Notes: generated by a model from the letters alone, not told the origin. Positions 15,158-23,935 are shown, numbered from the stretch's first letter. The stretch: DNA of 64,000 nucleotides from Amycolatopsis sp. FBCC-B4732 (GCF_023008405.1 NZ_CP095376.1:6738501-6802500); one strand, 5' to 3'. A program made the numbers and translations.

Positions 15158-17695
15158 CTATTCGCGCAGCCCGATCGCGTCGATCGGCCTGGCGCGCAAC
15201 GCGACCCTCGTCGCGACCCCGATCGCCACCATCCCCAGCAGCACCGCACCGCCGGTGATTCCGAAGTAGACGGACAGCGGGCCGGCCGGCAGCGGGGTTC
15301 CCCGCAGCCCGGCGTTGAGCAGCGCGAGCGGCACCACCGCGACGAGCGTCCCGAGCACCACCGCGATCCCGACCGTGGCCACCGCTTCGAGCCGCATCAT
15401 GCGGGTCACCTGGCGGCGCGTCGTGCCCACCAGCCGCAGCAGCGCGAATTCGCGGCCGCGTTGCGCCGTCGTCAGCACCAGCGTGTTGGCCACCGAAATC
15501 GCCAGGTACCCCACGATGACGCCGACCGCGACCAGGTTCAGGTAGAACTGCGCCTGCCGGTCGCCGCCCTCCGGCGCGGACGCCGACGCCGCCGGGGCCA
15601 CCACCAGACCCGGGTACGGCAGCGCGCGCAGGGCCGAGGCCACCGCTTCCGCGTCCGCCCCCGGTTCGCGCCGGACCAGCACCGAGTCGTCGAGGCGGCC
15701 GCCGGTGTGCTGCCGCGCCAGCTCGACCGGCAGCACGAAGTCGCCGAACGCGAGGTCGTGCGTGTACGTCGCCACCACCCGCAGCTTCGCCGGCACGCCG
15801 TCGCCGAAGTAGAACTCGACCTCGTCGCCGGGCTTCTTGTCCAGCCAGTCCGCTTCCGAGCGGCTCAGCGCCACCGCGTCGCCGGTCAGGTCGGTGAGCC
15901 GCCCGGCGTCGACGCCGAGTTCGAGCGCGCCCCCGGCCTGGTCGGCCGCGAGGCCCTGCGCCGGCTTCCGCTGCACCTCGACGCTGTCTCCCACGGTGGA
16001 CGCGGTGAGCACGGACGTCCGGACCACCGGCGTCGCCACGGCCACGCCCGGCACCCGCCGGACCGCCGCCGCGACCTCGGGCGAGACCCCGCCCGGGCCG
16101 GCCAGCACGTAGTCCGCGGTCGTCGACCGCTCCGCCTCCTGCCGCGCGGCTTCGGTGCTCGACGTCTGGCTGTAGAACGTGGCCAGCGCGAACGCCACCG
16201 CCAGCATCAGCGGGGTCACGGCCGCGGCCACGCGCCGGGCGTTGGCGTGCGCGTTCGCGCCCGCCAGGTACCCGCTGATCCGCCAGACCCGCGCCAGCAC
16301 CGGCACGAGGAACCGCACCACCAGGCCGGTCACCTGCGGGCCGACCACGGCCAGCCCGATCACGACGACGAGCGTCGACATCGTCGAGGTGGCGGTCGCC
16401 ACGTCACCGCGCAGGAACAGCGGGACCAGCGCGCCGCCGAAGCCGGCGAGCACCAGGCTCCAGCCGGTGATCAGCCGGGCGCGGCCGAGCTCCCGCCGTT
16501 CCACCGCGGCCTCGGTCAGCGCCTCCACCGGGTTGATGGTCGACGGCCGCCGCGACGCCGCCCAGGCGGCCAGCCGGGCCGCGCCCAGGCCGAGCAGGAG
16601 CGCGGCGACGAGCGGGATCGGGCTGATGGCCAGGCCGAAGTCGGCCGGGACCACGCCGATCGCGGCGAAGGCGTCCCGCAGCCCGGACGCGACCGCGAGC
16701 CCCAGCACGCTGCCGAGGACGCCGGCGGCGAGCGCGATCACCGTCGTTTCGGTGCCGATGAGCTTGCGGATCTGCCGCGGGGTCGCCGCGACCGCGCGCA
16801 GCAGCGCGAACTCCCGCCGCCGCTGGTTGATGGTCAGGGCCAGCGTGCTCGCGACGACGAACACCGCGACGAGCAGCGCGAAGCCGCCGAACGAGCCCGC
16901 GATCGCCAGCAGCAGCGTCCGCGTCTGGCTGACGTCGAGGAATTCGACGCTGCTGCGCTCGACGCCGGTGGTCACCTCGGTGCCGGGCGCGACCGCGCGC
17001 ACTCGCTCGGCGAGGGCCTCCGGGGCGACGCCGGGGTCGGCCAGCACGCCGATCGCGTGCGCCTGCCCGGGCCGTCCGGCCAGCTCCACGGCCTTCTCCG
17101 GGGTGAAGAACACCGCCGGCTGCCGGGCCATCGCGTCGACGATCCCGCTCACCCGGAACACCGACGGCGTCGAGCGCGTCGCGATCCGGACCTGCCCGCC
17201 GACGCCGACCCCGGCGTCCCGCGCCAGCGCGGCGTCGAGCACGACTTCGCCGGGCGCCCCGGGGGCCTGGCCGCCGCGCAGGGTGAAGGGCGCCAGCACG
17301 GCCGCGTCCCAGTTGTGGCCCAGCGACTCGGCGCCGCCGAGCACCCGGCCGTCGCCGGTCACGACCCGCGCCGGGAAGCTCTGCTCCGCCACCGCCGTGC
17401 GCACGCCGGGGAGCCCGGCGATCCGCCCGGCCAGCTCGGCCGGGACCGCGGGCTGCTCGCCGACCTGCTCGAACGAGAGGGCGTCGGCCCCGGGCGGCCG
17501 GACGGTCTGGGCGCCGCCGACGACGACGGCCGCGGCGGCGTAGCGCTGGGTGGGGACCCCGGCGCGCAGGCCGGATTCCATGAGGACCCCGCAGGCCGCC
17601 ACGAGGGCGGTCCCGCACAGGATCGCGACGAAGGCGCCGGCGAACCCGCCGAGCCTGCTCCGGATCGTCTGCCAGGCGAGGGACAGCACGCTCAC
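15158..17695 (-). CDS. FtsX-like ABC transporter permease
   Basis: An 845-residue permease of the MacB/FtsX-like type. It has an N-terminal membrane helix, a large extracytoplasmic domain, and two FtsX-domain helix bundles (around residues 270-380 and 730-840). Both bundles carry the FALLRAVAATPRQI / FALLRLVGTTRRQV loop that marks this family. The GTG start overlaps the ATPase stop (GTGA). With the ATPase it should form an exporter or mechanotransmitter for lipids or peptides. The substrate is unknown. The divergent two-component pair may control it. Confidence 0.87.
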   Translation of the reverse strand: MSVLSLAWQTIRSRLGGFAGAFVAILCGTALVAACGVLMESGLRAGVPTQRYAAAAVVVGGAQTVRPPGADALSFEQVGEQPAVPAELAGRIAGLPGVRTAVAEQSFPARVVTGDGRVLGGAESLGHNWDAAVLAPFTLRGGQAPGAPGEVVLDAALARDAGVGVGGQVRIATRSTPSVFRVSGIVDAMARQPAVFFTPEKAVELAGRPGQAHAIGVLADPGVAPEALAERVRAVAPGTEVTTGVERSSVEFLDVSQTRTLLLAIAGSFGGFALLVAVFVVASTLALTINQRRREFALLRAVAATPRQIRKLIGTETTVIALAAGVLGSVLGLAVASGLRDAFAAIGVVPADFGLAISPIPLVAALLLGLGAARLAAWAASRRPSTINPVEALTEAAVERRELGRARLITGWSLVLAGFGGALVPLFLRGDVATATSTMSTLVVVIGLAVVGPQVTGLVVRFLVPVLARVWRISGYLAGANAHANARRVAAAVTPLMLAVAFALATFYSQTSSTEAARQEAERSTTADYVLAGPGGVSPEVAAAVRRVPGVAVATPVVRTSVLTASTVGDSVEVQRKPAQGLAADQAGGALELGVDAGRLTDLTGDAVALSRSEADWLDKKPGDEVEFYFGDGVPAKLRVVATYTHDLAFGDFVLPVELARQHTGGRLDDSVLVRREPGADAEAVASALRALPYPGLVVAPAASASAPEGGDRQAQFYLNLVAVGVIVGYLAISVANTLVLTTAQRGREFALLRLVGTTRRQVTRMMRLEAVATVGIAVVLGTLVAVVPLALLNAGLRGTPLPAGPLSVYFGITGGAVLLGMVAIGVATRVALRARPIDAIGLRE

Positions 17696-18426
17696 CACTC
17701 CCCGAGGTGCGTCATCCGCTCCGCGACCCGCTCGGGGGTCGGGTGCGGGAGGTGACCGGCCAGCTTGCCGTCGGCCAGGAACAGCACGCCGTGCGCGGCC
17801 GAAGCCGCGACCGGGTCGTGGGTGACCATCAGGACGGTCTGCCCCATGCCCTCGACGACGTCGCGGAGCAGGTCCAGCACCTGCCGCCCGGTGCGGGTGT
17901 CCAAGGCGCCGGTCGGTTCGTCGGCCAGCACCACCTCGGGCCGGGTGACCAGCGCCCGCGCGATCGCCACGCGCTGCTGCTGCCCGCCGGACAGCTCGGC
18001 CGGCCGGTGCTCGAGCCGCTTCGCGATCCCCACGCCCTCGACGACCTCGCGCAGCCACCGCGGGTCCGGCTTCTGGCCGGCGAGCCGCAGCGGGAGCGTG
18101 ATGTTCTGCAGCACGTTCAGCGCCGGCAGCAGGTTGTAGGCCTGGAAGACGAACCCGATCCGGGTGCGCCGCAGCCGCGTCAGCTCGGCTTCCTTCATCT
18201 TGCCGATCTCGGTGCCGCCCAGCAGCACCCGCCCGGACGTCGGCCGGTCCAGGCCGGCCGCGCAGTGCAGGAAGGTGCTCTTGCCGGAGCCGGACGGCCC
18301 CATCACCGCGGTGAACGTGCCGCGCGCCACTCCCGCCGACACGCCGTCGAGCGCGGTGACGGCGCCGTCACCGGAGCCGTACACCTTCCGCACGCCGGCC
18401 AGTTCCACGGCATACGCTGTCGTCAT
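17692..18426 (-). CDS. ABC transporter ATP-binding protein (MacB/LolD type)
   Basis: A 244-residue ATPase with Walker A GPSGSGKST (residues 43-51), Q-loop FQAYNLLP, signature LSGGQQQR, Walker B VVLADEPTGALD and the switch His in THD. The LLPALNVLQNI segment and DEPTGALD are typical of the MacB/LolD branch that pairs with FtsX-like permeases. AAAGGGGA precedes the ATG. First gene of the two-gene operon. Confidence 0.92.
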   Translation of the reverse strand: MTTAYAVELAGVRKVYGSGDGAVTALDGVSAGVARGTFTAVMGPSGSGKSTFLHCAAGLDRPTSGRVLLGGTEIGKMKEAELTRLRRTRIGFVFQAYNLLPALNVLQNITLPLRLAGQKPDPRWLREVVEGVGIAKRLEHRPAELSGGQQQRVAIARALVTRPEVVLADEPTGALDTRTGRQVLDLLRDVVEGMGQTVLMVTHDPVAASAAHGVLFLADGKLAGHLPHPTPERVAERMTHLGEW

Positions 18427-18539
18427 CGAAATCCCCTTTGCTTGCCTTGCACCGAAAACTAGGCGGGCGGGGCCGGGAGCTCGATCCCGTGGACGGGTGG
18501 ATCCGGGGTAGCGCCAGCACCACCACGGCGGTGGGGTGG

Positions 18540-18545
18540 GACACT
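18540..18545 (+). promoter_or_regulatory. -10 box GACACT, leaderless promoter
   Basis: GACACT ends 6 bases before the GTG at 18552. There is no Shine-Dalgarno sequence between them. Confidence 0.4.
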
Positions 18546-18551
18546 GGCGGC

Positions 18552-19751
18552 GTGACGACCCGCCTGCGCGCGTGCTGGTCGGCGGTCCGTTACCTGGTGG
18601 TCGGCGCCGGCACTTCGATGCTGTCGATCTTCGCCGTCGCCGGCCTGTTCGCCGTGCTGCTGCTGTGCCCGTTCGGCGTCGGGATCCCGTCGGTGGCCCC
18701 GGCGATCCGGCTGTCGCGGTGGCCGGTCGGGGTCGACCGCCGCCGGGCCGCGCGGGCGCTCGGTGCCCCGATCCCCGAGCCCTACCGCGACGGCTCCCCG
18801 CTGAAGGACCCGGCCACCCGCCGCGACATCGCGTGGCTGGCGATCCACGCCGCGACCGGGGTGTTCCTCGGGACGTTGGCGGTCGGGCTCCCGCTCGGCG
18901 TGGTCCAGCAGCTCGTGACGGCCTTCGTGTGGCCCGCGGTGCCCGGCGGGATCGAGGGGTCCGTCGGGCTGGTGGTGAACTCGTGGCCGCGCGCCGGGCT
19001 GACGCTGCTCGTCGGCGCCGCCTTCGCCGCGTTGACGCTGCTCCTGCCCCGGCTCGCGCGCTGGCAGGCCCGGACCGCACGGTCGTTGCTCGCGCCCGGC
19101 CCCGGCGTGGTCCTCGCCGACCGGGTCGCCGAACTGACCGCGACGCGGGCGGCGGCGCTGGAGGCGCACGGCGCCGAGCTGCGCCGGATCGAGCGCGACC
19201 TGCACGACGGCACGCAGGCCCGGATCGCGGCGGTCGTGCTGCAGCTGGGCGTTGCCGGCCAGCTGTACGACCGCGACCCCGCCACCGCGCGCGAGCTGCT
19301 GGTGAAGGCCCAGGACACGGCGACCGACGCGCTGGCCGAGCTGCGCACGGTGGTCCGCAGCATCCACCCGCCGCTGCTGAGCGAGCGCGGCCTGGCCGGC
19401 GCGGTCCGCGCGCTGGGCGAGCGCAGCCCGGTCCCGGTCACCGTCACGGTTTCCGACGACACCGGCCGCCCGGCCGCGGTCGAGGCCGCCGCGTACTTCG
19501 TCGTCGCCGAGGCGCTGGCCAACGTGACCAAGCACGCCGACGCGTCCCAAGTGGACATCACGCTGAGCGGCCCGCCGGGCTTGCTGTGCCTGGAAATCCG
19601 CGACGACGGCCGCGGTGGCGCGGACGAGTCCGCCGGGAGCGGCCTCGCCGGGATCCGCCGCCGCGCCGAGGCCTTCGACGGAACGCTGAGCCTGACCAGC
19701 CCACCCGGTGGGCCGACCGTGCTGCGAGTGGAGCTGCCATGCGGGTCGTGA
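18552..19751 (+). CDS. Sensor histidine kinase (NarL-partner type, HisKA_3)
   Basis: A 399-residue membrane kinase. Residues 1-185 hold four hydrophobic segments in the style of the actinobacterial putative sensor domain. The dimerisation/phospho-acceptor helix has His218 in RIERDLHDGTQARI, and the C-terminal HATPase has ALANVTKHADAS, DDGRGGA and GSGLAGIRRR. The start is a probably leaderless GTG. The last 13 bases overlap the response regulator gene. It is divergent from the FtsX-type ABC operon, whose regulation is the likely output. Confidence 0.9.
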   Translation: MTTRLRACWSAVRYLVVGAGTSMLSIFAVAGLFAVLLLCPFGVGIPSVAPAIRLSRWPVGVDRRRAARALGAPIPEPYRDGSPLKDPATRRDIAWLAIHAATGVFLGTLAVGLPLGVVQQLVTAFVWPAVPGGIEGSVGLVVNSWPRAGLTLLVGAAFAALTLLLPRLARWQARTARSLLAPGPGVVLADRVAELTATRAAALEAHGAELRRIERDLHDGTQARIAAVVLQLGVAGQLYDRDPATARELLVKAQDTATDALAELRTVVRSIHPPLLSERGLAGAVRALGERSPVPVTVTVSDDTGRPAAVEAAAYFVVAEALANVTKHADASQVDITLSGPPGLLCLEIRDDGRGGADESAGSGLAGIRRRAEAFDGTLSLTSPPGGPTVLRVELPCGS

Positions 19752-20392
19752 TCGCCGAGGACGACGCGCTGCTGCGCGAAGGACTCGCGCTGCTGCTGAA
19801 GACGTCGGGCATCGAGGTGGTCGCCGCGGTCGACAACGCGGAGGACTTCCTCGCGTTCGTCGAAGGCGACCGGCCCGACGCCGTCGTGATGGACGTGCGG
19901 ATGCCCCCGACCCACCGCGACGAAGGACTGCGCGCCGCCGTGCGGGCCCGGGAGATCCACCCGGGACTGCCGGTGCTGGTGCTGTCCGCGCACGTGGAGA
20001 CGAGCTACGCGGTGGAGCTGCTCGCCGACGGCGTCGGCGGGGTCGGCTACCTGCTCAAGGAGCGCGTCGGCAAGGTCGAGCGGTTCATCGACGCGCTCCG
20101 GCGGGTCGCCAAGGGCGGCACGGCGATGGACCCCGAGGTGATCGGCCAGCTGATGGCCCGCCGCCGGGCCGCGGACCCCCTGGCCGCGTTGACCGCCCGG
20201 GAGCGCGAGGTGCTGGCGCTGATGGCCGAGGGCTACAACAACGGCACGATCGCGGAACTGCTGGTCGTCAGCGACGGCGCTGTCCTCAAGCACATCCGCA
20301 ACATCTTCGCGAAGCTCGGTCTGCCCTCGGACGAAGGCGGGCACCGGCGGGTGCTGGCCGTGCTGGCGTACCTGCAGCGGGATGCGGGGTAG
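19739..20392 (+). CDS. LuxR-family response regulator
   Basis: A 217-residue regulator coupled to the upstream kinase by a 13-base overlap. The receiver has EDD at residues 7-9, Asp52 in VVMDVRMPP, Ser in VLSAH and Lys in LLKER. The LuxR output domain has LTAREREVLALMAEGYNNGTIAELLVVSDGAVLKHIRN. The THRDEGL insertion after the Asp is characteristic of the actinomycete group paired with HisKA_3 kinases. The coding end lies in a terminator hairpin. Confidence 0.9.
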   Translation: MRVVIAEDDALLREGLALLLKTSGIEVVAAVDNAEDFLAFVEGDRPDAVVMDVRMPPTHRDEGLRAAVRAREIHPGLPVLVLSAHVETSYAVELLADGVGGVGYLLKERVGKVERFIDALRRVAKGGTAMDPEVIGQLMARRRAADPLAALTAREREVLALMAEGYNNGTIAELLVVSDGAVLKHIRNIFAKLGLPSDEGGHRRVLAVLAYLQRDAG

Positions 20393-20413
20393 CGCAGGCA
20401 CCACCCCGCATCC
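20380..20413 (+). terminator. Terminator hairpin over the response regulator stop codon
   Basis: GGATGCGGGGT (20380-20390) pairs perfectly with ACCCCGCATCC (20403-20413) across a 12-base loop. The TAG stop overlaps the first arm and the loop. Confidence 0.55.
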
Positions 20414-20449
20414 GGGTGCTGACGGCATCGATCCCGGCCCGCCGGATCC

Positions 20450-20455
20450 CTAACG
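20450..20455 (+). promoter_or_regulatory. -10 box TAACGT, probable leaderless promoter
   Basis: TAACGT ends 8 bases before the ATG at 20464, with no ribosome site between. It follows directly after the terminator of the upstream operon. Confidence 0.4.
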
Positions 20456-20463
20456 TTTCCGGC

Positions 20464-20655
20464 ATGACCGAAACCCGCCCCACCACCACCGCCGCCCCCA
20501 TCCTCCTTTGGCTGGTCCTGCTCGTCAGCGGAGCCGCGAACGCCGCGGGCCCGCTGATCGGCCTCGACTTCACCATCCGGATGGTGGCGGGCGGCATCGC
20601 GATCGTCGCGATCGCGGGCTTGATCACCTACTACGTCCGGCGCCGGCGGGGGTGA
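20464..20655 (+). CDS. Small two-helix membrane protein
   Basis: A 63-residue protein with two hydrophobic helices (residues about 11-28 and 38-56) and a basic tail YYVRRRRG. Function is unknown. A degraded second copy of its 3' end follows at 20721-20770 (frame ...ITGLTHYVRRRKA, then TGA). Confidence 0.55.
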   Translation: MTETRPTTTAAPILLWLVLLVSGAANAAGPLIGLDFTIRMVAGGIAIVAIAGLITYYVRRRRG

Positions 20656-20844
20656 ACCACCAACGCCGCGGCGAGCACCGGACCCGGCGTCGCCCCCTCA
20701 CCGTCCGCAGGGTCGCCGCGGCATCGCCATCACCGGCCTCACCCACTACGTCCGGCGCCGTAAGGCGTGAACCACCAACGCCGCGGCGACCAGCGCCGCG
20801 GCCGGCCAGAACGGGCTCGCCGCGGCCCCGGCGAGCACCGGACC
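20594..20844. repeat. Tandem duplication of two convergent gene ends, with decayed copies
   Basis: 20632-20674 and 20747-20789 are collinear copies 115 bases apart with about four mismatches. A shared GCATCGC block (20594, 20721) extends the left part. GCGAGCACCGGACCCG (20671 and 20829) extends the right part. Copy A is the intact small membrane gene followed by a shortened MFS 3' end. Copy B is a remnant of the small gene followed by the intact MFS 3' end. Confidence 0.65.
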
Positions 20845-21810
20845 CGCCGTGGCCCCGGCGTTGAACGCCGCGGTCGCGTACGACCCCTTCATCGTCGGGG
20901 CGCCCTCGGCCAGCCGCAGGATCCGGGCGATCACCGTGCCGCCCACCGCGAAGGACAGCGCGCCTTGCGTGAAGGCGAGCGTCACGAACGCCGCCGGGAC
21001 GTGTGCGGTCAGGGCCAGCGCGACCCACCCGGCCAGCAGGAGCGGACCGCCGACGGTGACGACCCGCCCGGGCCACCGGTCGGCGAGCCGGCCGGCCGCG
21101 GTGATCCCGGCGAAGCACCCCACCCCGAAGGCACCCAGCACCACCGGCACCGGGGCGACACCGGCGGCCGCCGGTGCCAGGTAGGTGAAGACGCCGAACG
21201 TGGCCGCGTTGACGAGCGCGCCGGTCAGCAGCACCCCCGACAGCGGCCGCAGCTCGGCCAGCTCGGCGCGGAGGCCGGCCGGCTTGGGGCCCGCCGCCGT
21301 GTCGGGGATCCACCAGAGCGCCGCGAACGCGGGCAGGCACAGCAGCGTGACGGCCCAGAACGCCGGCCGCCACCCGAGCAGCGCCCCGCCGGGGATGCCG
21401 ACGACGCACGCCACCGTCGTGCCGCCCAGCAGGACGGCGAGCGCCCGGCCGGGCCGTTCCAGGGCCGCGGCGACGGTCAACGCGACGGCGAGGAACCCCG
21501 CGTTGGCGACGGCCGCCACCACCCGCGTCGCGACGAGGACGCCGAACGACGTCGTGAGGCCGCCGACGACGTGCATCGCGACGAAGACGGCGAGGAAGCA
21601 CACCAGCGCGGTGCGCCGCCGCCACGACCGCGAAAGCGCGGCCACCACCGGCGCTCCGGCGACCATCCCGGCGGCGAAGGCGGACGTCAGCAGCCCGGCT
21701 TGCGCGAGCGAGACGTCGAAGGCGGCGGCGATGCCGGGGACGAGCCCGGCGAGCATGAATTCGGACGTCGCCATGGCGAACACGGCCACGGCGAGGAGGT
21801 ACAGAGGCAC
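20746..21810 (-). CDS. MFS drug efflux transporter, Cmx/CmrA (chloramphenicol exporter) type
   Basis: A 354-residue, twelve-helix transporter. The N-terminus PLYLLAVAVFAMATSEFMLAGLVPGIA is the hallmark of the DHA1 group that holds the Cmx/CmrA/CmlR chloramphenicol exporters. AFAAGMVAGAPVVAALSRSWRRR carries the loop 2-3 motif. I chose the GTG at 21810 because GGAG lies 5 bases upstream; an upstream in-frame GTG exists at 21828. An 18-codon leader frame and two hairpins precede it, as in attenuation-controlled efflux genes. The drug specificity is inferred only from the family. Confidence 0.8.
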   Translation of the reverse strand: MPLYLLAVAVFAMATSEFMLAGLVPGIAAAFDVSLAQAGLLTSAFAAGMVAGAPVVAALSRSWRRRTALVCFLAVFVAMHVVGGLTTSFGVLVATRVVAAVANAGFLAVALTVAAALERPGRALAVLLGGTTVACVVGIPGGALLGWRPAFWAVTLLCLPAFAALWWIPDTAAGPKPAGLRAELAELRPLSGVLLTGALVNAATFGVFTYLAPAAAGVAPVPVVLGAFGVGCFAGITAAGRLADRWPGRVVTVGGPLLLAGWVALALTAHVPAAFVTLAFTQGALSFAVGGTVIARILRLAEGAPTMKGSYATAAFNAGATAGPVLAGAAASPFWPAAALVAAALVVHALRRRT

Positions 21811-21848
21811 GGAAGCTCCAGGGAACACGAGATCGACAGGACGATTTC

Positions 21849-21908
21849 GTGGTCACCCGGTGACCCGGGAACGGGAAGTTATCGGGCCGCCGGGAAGACC
21901 GGCAGCCC
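21849..21908 (-). promoter_or_regulatory. Two hairpins between the leader peptide and the efflux gene, possible attenuator
   Basis: In the minus-strand RNA, the last leader codons (21908-21884) fold as GGGC-U-GCCGG / CCGGC-G-GCCC around a 5-base loop. A second stem, GGTCACC / GGTGACC (21851-21865), follows. The efflux ribosome site lies downstream of both. Ribosome stalling in the leader could switch these structures. Confidence 0.45.
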
Positions 21909-21935
21909 GGCCTTGGACGCTTCGGGGCTCGACAC
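21879..21935 (-). CDS. Putative 18-residue leader peptide of the efflux gene
   Basis: A GTG-started frame encodes an 18-residue peptide (MSSPEASKAG then LPVFPAAR) and stops with TAA 68 bases before the efflux start. TAACCT (21948-21943) ends 7 bases upstream of the GTG, as for a leaderless transcript. The frame overlaps the first hairpin. It could equally be a chance frame. Confidence 0.4.
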   Translation of the reverse strand: MSSPEASKAGLPVFPAAR

Positions 21936-22108
21936 GGCACCGAGGTTACCCGACCGGCGCCAGGGGGCCGGAATCGCGTCCGAAGCAGCGGAAAACAAGA
22001 GCATCCGCCAATTTGCCCGACGAATCTCCGCCGTTTCTGCCACGGGTAGCGAAATGGCGCGCGACTCCGATGTCACCCATGGAGTCGTAGACCCAGGGGG
22101 GAACCACG

Positions 22109-23089
22109 ATGCCGTACTTGCGCATTCATTTCACCGAGGTCGATCTGGGCCGCACCCGGCTCGCGTCGCGGATCGACCACATGTGGGAGATCGTGAACGC
22201 GGTGCAGCTGTTGCAGCACCGGGAAGGCGGCCTGTACTTCGACGGCTGGCGGCGGCGGGTCCGCCAGGAAGCGTTCGCCGAACCCCGGCTGCAGCGGCTC
22301 CTGCACACGCTGCTGCCCATCGCCCCGCACGCGGAGTACTTCCCGGATTTCCTGACCCCGGCGGGGGAATTCGACGATCTCGACGACGCGCTCGACGCGG
22401 TGGTGTCCGTGCCGAAACCGCGGCTGCGAAGGGAAATGGCTTTGCTGGGCGGCGAGTCGGCGCCGCTGCGCGCCATCGCCGGCGGCGGGGCGCCCGCCCT
22501 GCGCGGACTGCGCGCGGCGCTGGGCGGGTTCTACCGGGTGGCCGTCCAGCCGCGGCTGGCGGTGGTCGAAGCCGCCCGGCACGCCGACCTCGCCCGCCGG
22601 CTGCACACGCTCGGGCACGACGGCGTCGAGGCGGTGCTGACCGGGATCACACCCGGTGCGGTCTGGGAGCCGCCGGTGCTGAGGCTGCCCTACGTGGTCG
22701 ACAGCGACCTGCTGCTCGCCGGCCGCGGGCTGCGGCTCGTGCCGTGCTACTTCTCCCTGCAGCGCCCGGTCGCGCTCGCCGACCCCGCACTGCCCCCGAC
22801 GCTGACCTTTCCCTTGGACCCCACCACCCGGCTGCTCGCCCCGGAACACCGCCCGGGCGACCACCTCGGTGCACTGGTCGGCACCACCCGCGCGGCGATC
22901 CTGCGGCTGGCGATGGACGGCTGCAGTTCCCGCGAGCTGATCCGCCGCACCGGCGTGGCCCCGGCGACGGTCACCCACCACACGACGATCCTGCGCGACG
23001 CGGGCATGATCGCCACCCACCGGGACGGCACCGTGGCGTCGCACCACATCACGCCGCTGGGCCTGCAACTGCTCCACCGATCCGGGTGA
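22109..23089 (+). CDS. ArsR-like winged-helix transcriptional regulator
   Basis: A 326-residue protein of a large actinomycete family (DUF5937-like N-terminus MPYLRIHFTEVDLGRTRLA). Residues about 1-240 are an uncharacterised ligand-sensing or scaffold region. The C-terminal winged helix (about 255-326) is ALVGTTRAAILRLAMDGCSSRELIRRTGVAPATVTHHTTILRDAGMIATHRDG. A GGGGGG-type ribosome site precedes the ATG. The 280 bases upstream hold only the leader of the divergent efflux gene and the regulator promoter. It could regulate that efflux gene. Confidence 0.8.
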   Translation: MPYLRIHFTEVDLGRTRLASRIDHMWEIVNAVQLLQHREGGLYFDGWRRRVRQEAFAEPRLQRLLHTLLPIAPHAEYFPDFLTPAGEFDDLDDALDAVVSVPKPRLRREMALLGGESAPLRAIAGGGAPALRGLRAALGGFYRVAVQPRLAVVEAARHADLARRLHTLGHDGVEAVLTGITPGAVWEPPVLRLPYVVDSDLLLAGRGLRLVPCYFSLQRPVALADPALPPTLTFPLDPTTRLLAPEHRPGDHLGALVGTTRAAILRLAMDGCSSRELIRRTGVAPATVTHHTTILRDAGMIATHRDGTVASHHITPLGLQLLHRSG

Positions 23090-23096
23090 CGCGCAC

Positions 23097-23352
23097 GCTT
23101 TCGACGGACCCGCGCCGAGCAGCCGATGGGGAGGCCGGTCGGCCGCCACCGGCATCAGCGGCGCCACACGCACCGGCCCGCGACCCCACCGCCACCGGCG
23201 CGGCGAGCAGGTCAAGCTCCTCCCGCGGGTCCCGGTCGTCCACCACGGCATCGGCCGGCCCCCCGGCTCCAGAGTGCGCACCTGCTTTCGACGGACCCGC
23301 GCCGAGCAGCCGGCGGGGAGGCCGGTCGGCCGCCACCGGCATCGGCGGCGCC
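23097..23352. repeat. Non-adjacent direct repeat of about 75 bp in an intergenic region
   Basis: The gap 23090-23480 has no gene. It holds two copies of a GCTTTCGACGGACCCGCG-type element at 23097-23174 and 23284-23361, 187 bases apart, with about five mismatches in 78 bases. The spacer shows no second repeat family. Their role is unknown; they may be a decayed duplication. Confidence 0.6.
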
Positions 23353-23480
23353 GCACGCTCCAGAACGCGCGCCCCCTTTCGACGAGGATCGAACGCCCCG
23401 TACCGGCCGCCTCCGCGAGGGGAGACTCCAGGCGTCCCGACCGACGACCCCTGCCGAACAGGGGGAGAAAGGACCGGAGA

Positions 23481-23927
23481 ATGCGGATCACACGGGGAAT
23501 CACCAGGGGCGTCGTCTACGGCGCCATGATCCTTTCCGCGCTCGTCGCGGCACCGGCGGCGCAGGCGGCCACGCCGGCGGCCCACCCGGGCACCGCCTCG
23601 GCGGCGAGCGTGCCCGACCGGCGGCTGCACCCGCCGGAGGTCAGCCCGGCGGTGTCGTGCGGGTACTACTCGGGCAAGGTGGAAACCGTCCGGGGCAACA
23701 CCGGCAACCGCGTCCGGGAAGTGCAGTGCCTGCTGCTGCACTGGGGGTACAGCGTGGGTTCGTCGGGCGTCGACGGCGACTTCGGCCCGGCCACGGAGTC
23801 GGCCGTGAAGGCGTTCCAGGCGGACACCTACACCGTCTGCGGCCCGCCCGGCCTGGTCAGCGACGGCCGGGTCGGCACGCACACCTGGAGCGCGTTGCGC
23901 GCCCCGGACAGCTGCCCGACCGAGTAA
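23481..23927 (+). CDS. Secreted peptidoglycan-binding protein
   Basis: A 148-residue exported protein. The signal peptide ends near residue 30 (AQAA). A linker rich in Ala, Ser and Pro leads to a PG_binding_1 domain (about 70-140): VREVQCLLLHWGYSVGSSGVDGDFGPATESAVKAFQ, the classic three-helix repeat. Cysteines in SCGYY, EVQCL, VCGPP and SCPTE suggest disulfides. There is no catalytic domain. A GGA-rich ribosome site precedes the ATG. It likely anchors to the cell wall. Confidence 0.85.
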   Translation: MRITRGITRGVVYGAMILSALVAAPAAQAATPAAHPGTASAASVPDRRLHPPEVSPAVSCGYYSGKVETVRGNTGNRVREVQCLLLHWGYSVGSSGVDGDFGPATESAVKAFQADTYTVCGPPGLVSDGRVGTHTWSALRAPDSCPTE

Positions 23928-23935
23928 CCGGCACC

